DNA from: Cellvibrionaceae bacterium 1162T.S.0a.05
GTDB lineage: Bacteria > Pseudomonadota > Gammaproteobacteria > Pseudomonadales > Cellvibrionaceae
Length of the DNA stretch: 64,000 nucleotides
Assembly: GCA_000964245.1 (NCBI GenBank)
Contig: LANB01000001.1
Span: 227,501-291,500, forward strand
Direction: 5' to 3'
Position 1 is the stretch's first letter. The number at the start of each line of letters is the position of its first letter. The translations under genes and the position numbers were made by a program. Positions 25,616-35,167 of this stretch are shown piece after piece. The notes under the pieces are model-generated. The model was not told where the DNA came from, ran no database searches, and saw only the letters and a program-made list of their open reading frames with translations.

Positions 25616-28318
25616 ATGGGTGCATCGCTTTCCCTGCGTTTTCCCGAGTACGCCTGTCAACCCATCTTCTTTAACCAAAACCGCTTTCGTGATGATCTGG
25701 CTAGCAAGCCTAAAATCAAGGTTTTCAAGGATGCCATCGCGGGCATCAATCAACATTTCGAAACGCGTTTTTATGAAGGCAACGACATTCGTCACCTTAT
25801 TCACGAACGCTCGGCTTTTATTGACCTGATTCTCCATTACAGCTGGTACCAGTTCGACTGGGATGACGATATTTGTCTTATTGCCGTGGGCGGTTACGGG
25901 CGCGGCGAGCTTCATCCCCAATCTGACATCGATATTCTGATCTTGCTGGACAACAAGGTTGGAAAAAAATACGACGAAAACCTTCAGGCTTTTGTCACTC
26001 ATCTTTGGGATATCGGCCTCGGTGTAGGCAGCAGTGTGCGCACTCTCAAGGAGTGCATTAAAATTGCCAAGCAAGACATCACTGTGGCCACTAACTTGAT
26101 TGAGGCGCGCCGAATCGCAGGCAACGATAAACTGCGTGACCAACTACAAATTAAAACCGGCCCCAAATATATGTGGCGCGAAGACCGCTTTTTTAAAGCC
26201 AAAGTGGATGAGCAAAACGAACGCCACGCGCAACACAACAATACAACCAGCAACCTCGAACCCAATGTTAAAAACGCTCCGGGGGGGTTACGAGACTTGC
26301 AAACAATCAATTGGGTGGCCAAACGTTTTTTTGGTGTACAAACCTTGCGGCAGCTCGAGGGCCAGGATTTTTTCACTGAATACGAGTTTGGCATATTACG
26401 AAGTTGTGAAGCTTTCCTGTGGAAAGTTCGTTACGGCTTGCACCTTTTAGCCGGGCGCCCGGAAGAGCGTTTGCTATTTGAATACCAACGCCAACTCGCA
26501 AAAAGTTTTGGTTTTAAAGACTCCGACAAGGGGCTGGCCGTCGAACAATTTATGCACGAGTACTATCGCACCGTGATGGCGCTCAGTGAGCTTAACGATG
26601 TCCTTCTGCAATACCTCGATGAAGTCATCCATAAAAAACGCCGCCCAAAAATCAAAAAAATTAACGAGCGCTTCGAGCTGCGTGACAACTACATTCAAGT
26701 TACGCACGATCAGGTATTCGATGAAACACCGAGCGCGCTTCTGGAAATATTCGTGTTAATGGGTAAGGACCCATCAATTGCAGGCGTGCGTGCGTCAACT
26801 ATTCGTTTGATTCGGGAGCGCCGCTGGCTTGTCGATGAACACTTTCGCGAAGATGCGCAAAACCGCGCCCTGTTCATTGAACTGTTCAATATTGATTTTG
26901 GCCTCGTCACCCAACTCAATCGTATGAAACACTACGGCATACTTGGCCGTTACCTGCCTGCCTTTGGAAAAATTACCGGGCAGATGCAACACGACTTGTT
27001 CCACCGCTATACAGTGGATGCGCATACGCTATTGTTGATTCAAAACATTCGTCGCTTTACTTTTCCTGAAGAGGAAAAACAGTTTCCCATTGCCGCCTAC
27101 ATAATGAAAAAAATGGAGAAGCCGCATTTACTACTCATCGCCGGTCTTTTCCACGATATTGGCAAGGGCCGCGGTGGGGACCATTCGATACTGGGCGCTG
27201 TCGATGCGCGTGAATTTTGCGAACAACATGGATTTAATACACGCGAAACCAACCTCGTTGTCTGGTTAGTCGAAAAACATTTATTAATGTCTTACGTTTC
27301 ACAAAAACAGGATATCAGTGACCCGGATGTCATCCACAACTTTGCCATTGAAGTCGGCGATCGCCTGCACCTCGACTTTTTATATGCGCTCACCGTCGCC
27401 GACATGTGCGCAACCAACCCGGATGTGTGGAACACCTGGCGCGCAAGCCTGCTTCGCCAATTGTATATGGACACCAAACGCGCTCTACGCCGTGGCCTCG
27501 AAGAAACTATCGACAAGGCGGAGCTCATTGAGGAAACCCAGGCACTCGCTACGGCGCGCCTGCGGGACAAAGGCATTTCAGAAGCCCGGGCAAAAGCCAT
27601 TTGGGCAACTATGGGCGATGAATATTTTATACGTGAGAGTCATCTCGATATCGCCTGGCACGCTGAAGCGATTGCCTCTCGTGAGGAAGACGAAGACATT
27701 ATTTTAATTCGCGAAACAACCAGCATGAGTTTCGAGGGTGCCACCCAGATTTTCGTTCGCGTCAAAGCGTCACCTCATGTATTTATCGCAGTTGCGTCTG
27801 CGCTCGCGCATCAGCAGCTAATGATTCAGGACGCGCGTATTTACGACGCAGAGAGTGGCCATACACTCGATACCTTTTACGTACTGACGGAAAACTATGA
27901 GCCCATTGGCAACAACCCGGAAACCTACGCGCGCATCATCGCCGCGATCAAAAAAGAACTGAGCCTGGTCGGCAATTATCAAAATGTCATTAAACGCCGC
28001 ACCCCCAGAGACCTGAAACAATTTGCAATTCCTACGTCTACCAGTATTAGCAATGACATTGTTCACGGCTACACCGTACTGGAGGTGATCAGCCCGGACA
28101 GACCAGCCCTTCTGGCAACAATCGGTCAGGTTTTTATGGAACTGGGCATCCAGTTACAGAACGCAAAAATTTCAACCCTCGGCGAGCGCGTCGAAGATGT
28201 CTTTTTTATTAGCGACATGGATGGTAACCCCCTTTCCGATCCACAATTGTGCAGAAATTTGCAAAAAATTATTTGCGAGCGGCTCGATAAAAAAGTTGAA
28301 GAAGAAAAGAATCAATAA
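25616..28318 (+). CDS. glnD: [Protein-PII] uridylyltransferase / uridylyl-removing enzyme
   Basis: 900-residue nitrogen sensor that adds or removes UMP on the PII protein in response to glutamine. Domains in order: nucleotidyltransferase with GGYGRGELHPQSDIDILIL (two catalytic Asp), a GlnD-type linker, an HD hydrolase domain with FHDIGKGRGGDHS, and two C-terminal ACT domains that bind glutamine. The start chosen gives MGASLSLRF, eight bases after an AGGAAAG site at the end of map. An earlier in-frame alternative start lies inside map and has no domain support. It is translationally close to map and to dapC downstream. Confidence 0.96.
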   Translation: MGASLSLRFPEYACQPIFFNQNRFRDDLASKPKIKVFKDAIAGINQHFETRFYEGNDIRHLIHERSAFIDLILHYSWYQFDWDDDICLIAVGGYGRGELHPQSDIDILILLDNKVGKKYDENLQAFVTHLWDIGLGVGSSVRTLKECIKIAKQDITVATNLIEARRIAGNDKLRDQLQIKTGPKYMWREDRFFKAKVDEQNERHAQHNNTTSNLEPNVKNAPGGLRDLQTINWVAKRFFGVQTLRQLEGQDFFTEYEFGILRSCEAFLWKVRYGLHLLAGRPEERLLFEYQRQLAKSFGFKDSDKGLAVEQFMHEYYRTVMALSELNDVLLQYLDEVIHKKRRPKIKKINERFELRDNYIQVTHDQVFDETPSALLEIFVLMGKDPSIAGVRASTIRLIRERRWLVDEHFREDAQNRALFIELFNIDFGLVTQLNRMKHYGILGRYLPAFGKITGQMQHDLFHRYTVDAHTLLLIQNIRRFTFPEEEKQFPIAAYIMKKMEKPHLLLIAGLFHDIGKGRGGDHSILGAVDAREFCEQHGFNTRETNLVVWLVEKHLLMSYVSQKQDISDPDVIHNFAIEVGDRLHLDFLYALTVADMCATNPDVWNTWRASLLRQLYMDTKRALRRGLEETIDKAELIEETQALATARLRDKGISEARAKAIWATMGDEYFIRESHLDIAWHAEAIASREEDEDIILIRETTSMSFEGATQIFVRVKASPHVFIAVASALAHQQLMIQDARIYDAESGHTLDTFYVLTENYEPIGNNPETYARIIAAIKKELSLVGNYQNVIKRRTPRDLKQFAIPTSTSISNDIVHGYTVLEVISPDRPALLATIGQVFMELGIQLQNAKISTLGERVEDVFFISDMDGNPLSDPQLCRNLQKIICERLDKKVEEEKNQ

Positions 28319-28324
28319 ACAACT

Positions 28325-29521
28325 ATGAATAAAAATTTACTCAGGTTGCAGCCCTACCCTTTTGAAAAACTGGCTGAACTCAAAGCGGGTTTAGCCCCGC
28401 CAGCATCACTCAAGCATATTCCACTGTCGATTGGAGAACCAAAACATCCCGCACCGCCTTTTGTACTTGAACGCCTGACACAATCCCTCGACGGTATCGG
28501 GCAATATGCGGCAACACGTGGAACCGAAATGTTGCGTGCTGCCATTGCGCGATGGGCCACCCAACGTTTTCACCTGTCTGAAGGAGCACTTTCGCCGGAA
28601 CACCACATCCTTCCAGTAAATGGCACACGCGAAGCCCTCTTTGCCTTTGCCCAGTGCATCGTCGACAGCAGCGAAGATGCAAAAGTACTCATGCCAAATC
28701 CGTTTTATCAAATTTACGAAGGGGCCGCCCTGCTAGCCGGCGCCGAACCGGTTTTCATTAACTGCGATACAGCAAATTTATTACCAGACTTTAACAGCGT
28801 GTCCGAACAAGACTGGCAAGCGTGCCAATTGCTGTATTTATGTAGCCCGGGCAACCCCAGCGGTGCGGTACTCAAACTGGAAGATTATCAACAACTCCTC
28901 GCACTCGCGGACAAATACAATTTCGTGTTGGCCTCTGACGAATGTTACTCAGAATTATATTTCGATGAGAACGCCGCACCACTCGGCCTTTTGCAAGCCT
29001 GTGAATTATTAGGCCGCAAGGATTTCCGCAATTGCATGGTGTTCCACAGTTTATCGAAGCGATCCAATTTACCGGGTTTACGCTCAGGCTTCGTCGCGGG
29101 CGATGCCCATCTGATCGAAGCCTTCTTCGCGTATCGCACCTATCACGGCTGCGCCATGCCTTTAACCGTTCAGCAAGCCAGCATCGCAGCCTGGGAAGAT
29201 GAAAACCATGTGCGGGACAATCGCGAGCTTTACCGCAAAAAATTTGCTGCGGTAATAGATATTCTTGCCCCGGTCTGCGACATTGAAAAGCCCGAGGCGG
29301 GCTTTTATCTTTGGCTTAAAACCGGGGTCGATGACAAGACCTTTGCCGCAGCGCTTTTTGAAAAATACAATGTCACTGTATTACCAGGCTCTTTTCTCGC
29401 ACGCAGTACACCAACGGGTAACCCGGGGCAAAATCGCGTTCGTATCGCATTGGTGGCCACCCTCGAAGAATGTGTCGAAGCCGCTGAACGCATCAAACAA
29501 TACTTTACAGAAAAGAACTGA
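28325..29521 (+). CDS. dapC: Succinyldiaminopimelate aminotransferase
   Basis: PLP-dependent fold-type I aminotransferase of the succinylase lysine/diaminopimelate pathway, converting N-succinyl-2-amino-6-ketopimelate to N-succinyl-LL-DAP with glutamate. 398 residues. The PLP Lys is in HSLSKRSNLPGLRSGF, the cofactor Asp/Tyr region in LASDECYSELYF, and the C-terminal carboxylate-binding Arg in NRVRIALV. The specific assignment as dapC rests on sequence feel and on its place after glnD, as in pseudomonads. Other class I aminotransferases look similar. The gap to glnD is 6 bases. Confidence 0.9.
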   Translation: MNKNLLRLQPYPFEKLAELKAGLAPPASLKHIPLSIGEPKHPAPPFVLERLTQSLDGIGQYAATRGTEMLRAAIARWATQRFHLSEGALSPEHHILPVNGTREALFAFAQCIVDSSEDAKVLMPNPFYQIYEGAALLAGAEPVFINCDTANLLPDFNSVSEQDWQACQLLYLCSPGNPSGAVLKLEDYQQLLALADKYNFVLASDECYSELYFDENAAPLGLLQACELLGRKDFRNCMVFHSLSKRSNLPGLRSGFVAGDAHLIEAFFAYRTYHGCAMPLTVQQASIAAWEDENHVRDNRELYRKKFAAVIDILAPVCDIEKPEAGFYLWLKTGVDDKTFAAALFEKYNVTVLPGSFLARSTPTGNPGQNRVRIALVATLEECVEAAERIKQYFTEKN

Positions 29522-29524
29522 AAC

Positions 29525-30178
29525 ATGAATAAACAGGAACGCGTCGCCTTTATTCAGGAGGAACTGCAACGCCGTTATCCCAAACCGCCGATACCGCTCG
29601 ACCACAAAGACCCCTACACTTTGTTGGTCGCCGTGTTACTTTCCGCACAATGCACCGACGAACGCGTCAACCAGGTGACACCTGCCTTGTTTAAACTGGC
29701 AGACAACCCACAGAAAATGGCGAAACAACGCGTCGAAAAAATTCGCGAAATTATTCGTCCTTGCGGATTGTCACCGCAAAAATCCAAAGCGATAAAACGC
29801 TTGTCAGAAATTCTGATGGAAGAGTACGGCGGCGAAGTCCCGCAGAATATGACTGCACTAGAGAGCCTGCCTGGCGTCGGGCACAAAACGGCAAGTGTCG
29901 TCATGTCGCAAGCCTTTGGTGAACCGGCCTTTCCTGTTGATACCCATATTCACCGCTTAGCGCAACGCTGGGGCTTAACCTCAGGGAAAAACGTGGTGCA
30001 AACAGAACGAGACTTGAAGCGCCTTTTCCCGGAAGACAAGTGGAACGACTTGCACCTGCAAATTATCTATTACGGTCGCGAATTTTGCAGTGCTCGCGGC
30101 TGTGATGGCACCGTGTGCCCGATTTGTCGGAGCTGTTACCCCAAGCGTAAAAAACCAAAGGTGACACTCAAGGCTTAA
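29525..30178 (+). CDS. nth: Endonuclease III, variant cysteine cluster
   Basis: 217-residue DNA glycosylase/AP lyase for oxidised pyrimidines. The helix-hairpin-helix LPGVGHKTASVV holds the catalytic Lys, and the catalytic Asp is in PVDTHIHR. The C-terminal cysteines do not follow the standard [4Fe-4S] spacing C-x6-C-x2-C-x5-C. Here the order is C-x4-C-x4-C-x2-C-x2-C in CSARGCDGTVCPICRSC. The cluster may therefore be bound differently or be absent. The start is 3 bases after the dapC stop, and it is probably the last gene of the map operon. Confidence 0.92.
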   Translation: MNKQERVAFIQEELQRRYPKPPIPLDHKDPYTLLVAVLLSAQCTDERVNQVTPALFKLADNPQKMAKQRVEKIREIIRPCGLSPQKSKAIKRLSEILMEEYGGEVPQNMTALESLPGVGHKTASVVMSQAFGEPAFPVDTHIHRLAQRWGLTSGKNVVQTERDLKRLFPEDKWNDLHLQIIYYGREFCSARGCDGTVCPICRSCYPKRKKPKVTLKA

Positions 30179-30226
30179 TGGTGTAATTTCCCTTTATCAC
30201 TCGTTCGTGAATACAAAGGGAATAGT

Positions 30227-31681
30227 ATGAAAAAAATAATACTGATAACACTCTTACACGCCTTGTTCCTTCAATTGGCAGCCTGCGGTGGCGGCAGCGC
30301 CAATTCGCAGGTTTCTACCAGTAGCTCTTCGTCCAGCAGCTCATCATCCAGCAGTTCTTCAAGCAGCGGATCAAGCATCGTCGACTCAAACCTCCTGCCG
30401 GTTGTTGAAGTGTTTACCAACAATCAGAATATTGTCGATGAACCCAAAATCAACGCAACGATGCGAGTAACCAACTATGTTATTGGCCAGCCGCCGATCA
30501 TTGATTATGACGGGAATATAGGAATCGAGTATCGCGGTTCCAGCTCTCAGACGTTTTTCGACAAGAAGAGCTATGGCGTTGAGACCCGCGATGCGGCATT
30601 TAATGACCTGGATGTCTCCCTTTTGGGTTTTAGTGAAGAAGAAGATTGGGTTTTCCATGGGCCCTATAGCGATAAATCGCTGATGCGTAATACATTAATG
30701 ATGGACATTGGTGCCACCTTCGGCCGCTACGTTTCAGACTGGTTGTACGTCGAGTTATACCTTAATGGTCGCTATGAAGGTGTTTATGTACTGTTGGAAA
30801 AAATCAAACGCGACAACGGCCGTGTCGATATTGCGAACTTGCGGCCTGAAGACAATAGCGGCGAAGAATTGACCGGCGGTTACATTATAAAAATCGATAA
30901 AACCAACGGCGAACACGAGGGCGACCCCGGCGCCTACGCACTTTACACACCCAATATGAGTTTCCAGTCTATACACGGCAACGGAATTGAAACAAACAAT
31001 AGCGCGCACCATTTTATTTTTCACGAGCCGCATCATTCAGACATTACCACTGAACAACGCGCTTATATCGAAGACTACGTTTACGCTTTTGAAGATGCGC
31101 TGGCGGGCGAGAATTTTACCGACCCCGATACAGGCTATCGCAATTATATCGACGTCGACTCATTCGTGGATTATTTGTTAGCAACCGAGATTTCAGGCAA
31201 CATCGATGGCTATCGTTTAAGTACATTTTTACAAAAGGATAAAAATGGAAAACTCGCGATGGGCCCCCTGTGGGATTACAACCTGGCCTTCGGCAATGCT
31301 AATTACAATGACGGCTGGCGTACGGACCTCTGGATTTTTGATGCCGAAACTCGCTTTGACGGCGGTGTCTTCCCCATTCCCTTTTGGTGGATGCGCTTAA
31401 TGGAAGACCCGTATTTTGTAGACCTGCTAAAAACACGCTGGACCACTTTGCGTTCAAGCGCACTGGCAGATGCAGAAATCACCAACATGATTGAAAGTAA
31501 AGTCTCTCTGCTCGAAGAAACGGGTGCGCTTGCACGCAACTTTAACCGCTGGGATGTACTCAATGTAGAAGTTTGGCCAAATTATTTTATCGGCGAAACC
31601 TACGAGAGCGAGGTCGACTACCTCAGTGAATGGTTGTCCGCACGTCTCACCTGGATGGATGCGCAAATCGCTGCGTTATAA
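30227..31681 (+). CDS. CotH-kinase family lipoprotein with polyserine linker
   Basis: A 484-residue predicted lipoprotein: signal peptide with lipobox LAAC (Cys at about residue 20), then a 16-residue polyserine spacer, then a CotH-type atypical kinase fold. CotH hallmarks include IEYRGSSSQTFFDKKSYGVE, the RNTLMMDIG region, LNGRYEGVYVLLEKI, GGYIIKIDK and LWDYNLAFGN. CotH of spore formers phosphorylates coat proteins. In Gram-negative bacteria these proteins occur on surfaces and in cellulolytic systems, with unknown targets. The polyserine spacer is the same style as in the cellulases, suggesting display away from the membrane. A bidirectional hairpin follows. Confidence 0.88.
   Translation: MKKIILITLLHALFLQLAACGGGSANSQVSTSSSSSSSSSSSSSSSSGSSIVDSNLLPVVEVFTNNQNIVDEPKINATMRVTNYVIGQPPIIDYDGNIGIEYRGSSSQTFFDKKSYGVETRDAAFNDLDVSLLGFSEEEDWVFHGPYSDKSLMRNTLMMDIGATFGRYVSDWLYVELYLNGRYEGVYVLLEKIKRDNGRVDIANLRPEDNSGEELTGGYIIKIDKTNGEHEGDPGAYALYTPNMSFQSIHGNGIETNNSAHHFIFHEPHHSDITTEQRAYIEDYVYAFEDALAGENFTDPDTGYRNYIDVDSFVDYLLATEISGNIDGYRLSTFLQKDKNGKLAMGPLWDYNLAFGNANYNDGWRTDLWIFDAETRFDGGVFPIPFWWMRLMEDPYFVDLLKTRWTTLRSSALADAEITNMIESKVSLLEETGALARNFNRWDVLNVEVWPNYFIGETYESEVDYLSEWLSARLTWMDAQIAAL
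30320..30367 (+). repeat. Polyserine linker-coding tract in the CotH-like lipoprotein
   Basis: 16 Ser codons directly after the lipobox region, mixed codon use. Confidence 0.92.
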
Positions 31682-31692
31682 AAATAATAAGG

Positions 31693-31720
31693 GCCTCACT
31701 TTTCTGGTGAGGCACTTTTT
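31693..31720 (+). terminator. Terminator after the CotH-like gene
   Basis: A 7-bp stem GCCTCAC/GTGAGGC with a 7-base loop, followed by AC and five T. It lies between convergent genes. Confidence 0.85.
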
Positions 31721-31722
31721 CC

Positions 31723-32484
31723 CTAGCGATTGATAACCCGAATATCCACTGAGCGAATTTGCTGCCCTTCAATGTAGCCGCCCTCAGCGTAATTCGGATC
31801 AAGCGTGCCCGATCTGACGCGAATCAGTGTCAATTCGATTTCACAGGTTGCACCCGCTTCCGCTTCTTCCTCAAAACCGCCAATCGCTTCGCGTCCTGTC
31901 AACACGTAACTTCCATTGTCTTCCACTGTTATCAAGTCACCCGTAAGCAAGGTACCGCCGCTTACTGAAGGGCAACGCGTCGCAGTAATCAGACGCATGG
32001 CATCCGAGTTAAAATCGCCTTCCCACAAAACATCAAACTGCTCATCAAGCGTAAAGCTTGCATTATTTGCCGGTGAGATGAGGTTAAAAGGGCCTGGCAA
32101 CCGGACTCGGGAATCAGGTGCACTGGTATCGCCAGATCGCTCTAGCATTACAACAAACTCCGTACCCGTGTCGTCGCCGTCGAAACTTGCTTCGTATTGA
32201 ATATCACCGAGTAAATCAAAATCCTTTTCGAGAGTCTTGGTGGTCCTGCCATCGCTAGCCCGCATGCGATCATCCCCCGTCAGATCAAGCATCGTCGGAA
32301 ATAACCCGCCATCCCCCACAGTAAGCACCGCCACAACACGAGATTGACCGTTACCGCGCGTGCGCACTTCAATTTCAGCTTGAATACCCGGTGTTCTGAC
32401 ATCTTCAGATTCCGCCTTACCCCCACACGCGCCAAGAAATGGGATGAGAAAAATACTTAACGAGCTGTATATAAGTCGTTTCAC
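31723..32484 (-). CDS. Lipoprotein of unknown function
   Basis: 253 residues starting with a lipoprotein signal peptide (lipobox LGAC, Cys at about 20). The remainder is predicted beta-rich with two parts: about 30-125, and an Ig-like second half with the phrase FNLISPANNASFTLDEQFDVLWEGD, typical of extracytoplasmic Ig/fibronectin-like repeats. It has four Cys in the mature part or fewer and no enzyme motif. It is convergent with the CotH-like gene and divergent from the LuxR-hydrolase fusion. Similar lipoproteins occur in many marine gammaproteobacteria, but I cannot name a family. Confidence 0.6.
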   Translation of the reverse strand: MKRLIYSSLSIFLIPFLGACGGKAESEDVRTPGIQAEIEVRTRGNGQSRVVAVLTVGDGGLFPTMLDLTGDDRMRASDGRTTKTLEKDFDLLGDIQYEASFDGDDTGTEFVVMLERSGDTSAPDSRVRLPGPFNLISPANNASFTLDEQFDVLWEGDFNSDAMRLITATRCPSVSGGTLLTGDLITVEDNGSYVLTGREAIGGFEEEAEAGATCEIELTLIRVRSGTLDPNYAEGGYIEGQQIRSVDIRVINR

Positions 32485-32648
32485 GCGTCAGTCTCCTTAA
32501 AAATCAGATTTTGAATGAACTTGCTGAGACTCTACCAGTCGGAGTTTCGAGACACATGACCCATTTCGGCTAAATCTCCCTGGTTTTCTTCTATTTGATA
32601 ACCGGGATTTGCAGTTGCGTTCACTAAAATAAGCACTCGACGCACAAA

Positions 32649-34427
32649 ATGACACAACAAATGGATAGCTTCGAATCGGAATCTGCGAACCTCATTCCCT
32701 TAATATATGAAACCGCCGAAGACCTCGAACTTTGGCCCCGGTTTTTTGAGGCCTATCAAACTGAAGCGTCGTGCTTGAGCAGCTTACAATTGGCAAGGGA
32801 ACAGTCCATTTTGACGCACCTGGACCGCGCTTTTCGTTTCAATGAGAGACTAAGAGAAAGCCAGGAAAACCGCAATTCGACCTCGCAACTGCTCAATTCT
32901 TTACCCGTCGCGGTCATTTGTGTCAATACCGATTTTAATCTGTCTTATGCAAACGATCTCGCACGTCGACTATTTCAAATTACCTCGGATTTCGGTTTCA
33001 GTGGTAACAAGCTGACAATAGAGGACAAAAACGTCCGCACACATGTTTTAAGGCTCATTAACAACTGCCTTGCAAACAGAGACCGTGGCACCGATAAAAA
33101 ATTTAATGACAGCATAAAACTCGATGTCAGAAAAAAAGAAGAGGTGTCTTCGCGAAATCAGGAAAAAATGATTACGTTGTCGTTGTTCGCACAAGCACTT
33201 GCCGATAAAAATTCCTGTAACTTATTTATCGCCAGCAATGCATTGGCCGAATGTTTGTCTGAGCGGTCATTACGCGCATTTTATGATCTCACTCCCGCTG
33301 AAGCGCGCCTCGCACTGTTATTGGCATCCGGTTATACCCTTGCAGATATTGCTGAAAAAAATCACTTGAGCCAAAACACTTTGAGAAACCAGTTAAAATC
33401 AATATTTTCAAAAACTGACACAAACCGCCAGGCTGAATTAGTCACCTTAATTCTTTCTACTCCTCACCTGGATCAAGAGGCTCAGAGCAATCAAGGCAGC
33501 CTCTCACCAGAACAGAAAAAACCCCAGGGCCACACGCAATTGTTTCAACTGCGAAACGGGCGCCAGCTCAGTTACCAAATTTTCGGTTGCCCTGATGGCG
33601 AACCCGTACTTTATATGCATGACGTGATCGCCTGGCGCTGGTGGGAAAACACGCAACTGCTTAAACAACACAATATTAAGCTGATTCAGGTTTTACGACC
33701 GGGCTTTGATAAAAGCAGCACGATTCCCGACTATGCGCTCGAAACCTGGGCCGAGGATATCAACGAATTTTTGCTTGCGCGTAATGATACTTGTCTACCC
33801 GTACTCGGGCATTCCTCCGGCGGCCTTTTTGCTCTCGCCTTTGCCCACTATTTTCCAGAGCGCTGTCAAAAACTCAGTATTATCAATAGCATTGCGCCGA
33901 TAGAAAATTTGACAGAACTCGAAGGCAGCGAACCAGCCATGAGTCGCCTACTATTAGGTTTTGCTCGCTTTTCTCCGTCACTCTACCGACGCTTTTTCCC
34001 ACTGCTATTAAAAAGCATTGCCAAAGCCCCCTCAGAATATTTAAAAAACTATATTTCCACCTGGTCCACGGATGATATTGATAAGGTGGAAAACAGCTCA
34101 GATCTAGCAATATTGGCCGATTGCTTTCTCGAAAGCCTGCAACGCAGCGTCAGGGGTTTAAGTGATGAGTGTGTTTACGCCGTGAGCGACTGGGGCTTCA
34201 AGCTTGAGGATATCAACGTATCCTGTCATATTTGGCGAGGAGAATCTGATCGCGCAATCGCCCCTGCAATATCCAGAAAACTAGAACGAATACCCGGCTG
34301 TCAACTCCATATTGTTCCGAAAGCTGGACACCTGCTTATCAAGCAAAATATCAGTGCAATTCTCAAATCGCTCCTCGAGAAAAACGAAGCCCGCCAAACG
34401 GCGGGCCAGGATTTTACTTTTCAATAG
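32649..34427 (+). CDS. LuxR-type HTH regulator fused to an alpha/beta hydrolase
   Basis: 592 residues. The N-terminal third contains a PAS-like region (about 80-190, VAVICVNTDFNLSYANDLARRLF). A LuxR-type helix-turn-helix at about 215-275 reads LTPAEARLALLLASGYTLADIAEKNHLSQNTL. Residues about 295-585 form a complete alpha/beta hydrolase with nucleophile S389 in GHSSGG, an acid Asp candidate in RGESDRAIAP and the catalytic His in KAGHLL. All three catalytic positions look intact. The hydrolase may sense or process a small ester or lactone and so control DNA binding; this is inference. Standalone gene with its own promoter region of 164 bases. Confidence 0.85.
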   Translation: MTQQMDSFESESANLIPLIYETAEDLELWPRFFEAYQTEASCLSSLQLAREQSILTHLDRAFRFNERLRESQENRNSTSQLLNSLPVAVICVNTDFNLSYANDLARRLFQITSDFGFSGNKLTIEDKNVRTHVLRLINNCLANRDRGTDKKFNDSIKLDVRKKEEVSSRNQEKMITLSLFAQALADKNSCNLFIASNALAECLSERSLRAFYDLTPAEARLALLLASGYTLADIAEKNHLSQNTLRNQLKSIFSKTDTNRQAELVTLILSTPHLDQEAQSNQGSLSPEQKKPQGHTQLFQLRNGRQLSYQIFGCPDGEPVLYMHDVIAWRWWENTQLLKQHNIKLIQVLRPGFDKSSTIPDYALETWAEDINEFLLARNDTCLPVLGHSSGGLFALAFAHYFPERCQKLSIINSIAPIENLTELEGSEPAMSRLLLGFARFSPSLYRRFFPLLLKSIAKAPSEYLKNYISTWSTDDIDKVENSSDLAILADCFLESLQRSVRGLSDECVYAVSDWGFKLEDINVSCHIWRGESDRAIAPAISRKLERIPGCQLHIVPKAGHLLIKQNISAILKSLLEKNEARQTAGQDFTFQ

Positions 34428-34460
34428 CTTGCCCTTTTGAAATAAAAAGACGGGCAAAGC
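34428..34460. terminator. Imperfect hairpin between convergent genes
   Basis: CTTGCCCTTTT pairs imperfectly with AAAAAGACGGGCAAAG across a short AT loop, between the LuxR-hydrolase gene and dps. Another perfect 7-bp stem GCCCGCC/GGCGGGC sits at 34389-34405, in the last codons of the upstream gene. Confidence 0.5.
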
Positions 34461-34479
34461 CAATACCGCTAGTGCCTGA

Positions 34480-34923
34480 TCACTCTAGATGGCTACGCAG
34501 CATCCAGGCGTTTTTCTGATGAACATCAATGCGCCGCGTTGCCAAATCGGCCGAGGCCTGATCATTAATATCCTCCGCTGCGGCAATCACCTCTTTGGCA
34601 ATCTCGGAAATGACGGCTGAATCAGCAACCAACTGGCTGATCATATCCATCGCTTTCGGCACACCTTCTTCCTCCTTGACCAGGCTGAGAGAGGCGAAGG
34701 CCTTATAGGTACCTGGCGCAGGCGCACCCAGTGTTCGGATACGTTCCGCAATTTCATCGACTGCCAAAGCCAGTTCGTTGTATTGTGTCTCGAACAAGGT
34801 ATGCAGAGTCGTAAACATTGGCCCAGTGACATTCCAATGAAAATTGTGGGTTTTCAAGTACAAGGTGTAACTGCTTGCAAGAAGGACGTTTAACTTTTCT
34901 ACCACCGCACTTGTCTGTTTCAT
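34480..34923 (-). CDS. dps: Dps-family ferritin-like DNA-protection protein
   Basis: 147-residue four-helix-bundle protein, probably a dodecamer that oxidises and stores iron with peroxide and protects DNA. The intersubunit ferroxidase signature is visible: the first His in KTHNFHWNVTGP, then HTLFETQYNELALAVDEIAERIRTLG with the second-helix His/Asp/Glu set. It lacks a long basic N-terminal tail, so direct DNA binding may be weak. Monocistronic. I could not identify an OxyR or Fur site in the region upstream. Confidence 0.93.
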   Translation of the reverse strand: MKQTSAVVEKLNVLLASSYTLYLKTHNFHWNVTGPMFTTLHTLFETQYNELALAVDEIAERIRTLGAPAPGTYKAFASLSLVKEEEGVPKAMDMISQLVADSAVISEIAKEVIAAAEDINDQASADLATRRIDVHQKNAWMLRSHLE

Positions 34924-35167
34924 TTCTACTCTCCCGTTTAATGTGTCGTTTTACTACGAATTTTCAAGACAGTTTTAATATAACGTATCAGCGTAAATAC
35001 ATACATTCAATTAATTAGATTTTATCAATAGCTATTAGCAATCACTGAATTTGCCTTGCTCCACCTGAGTTGTGCGCCTTTATACTCCCTGGAGCCCATT
35101 GCCCCATGCGTTAACTGGCACGATTTGCTAATATTGCCGGCCTTTTCAGACACGTGGGGCCCCGATA

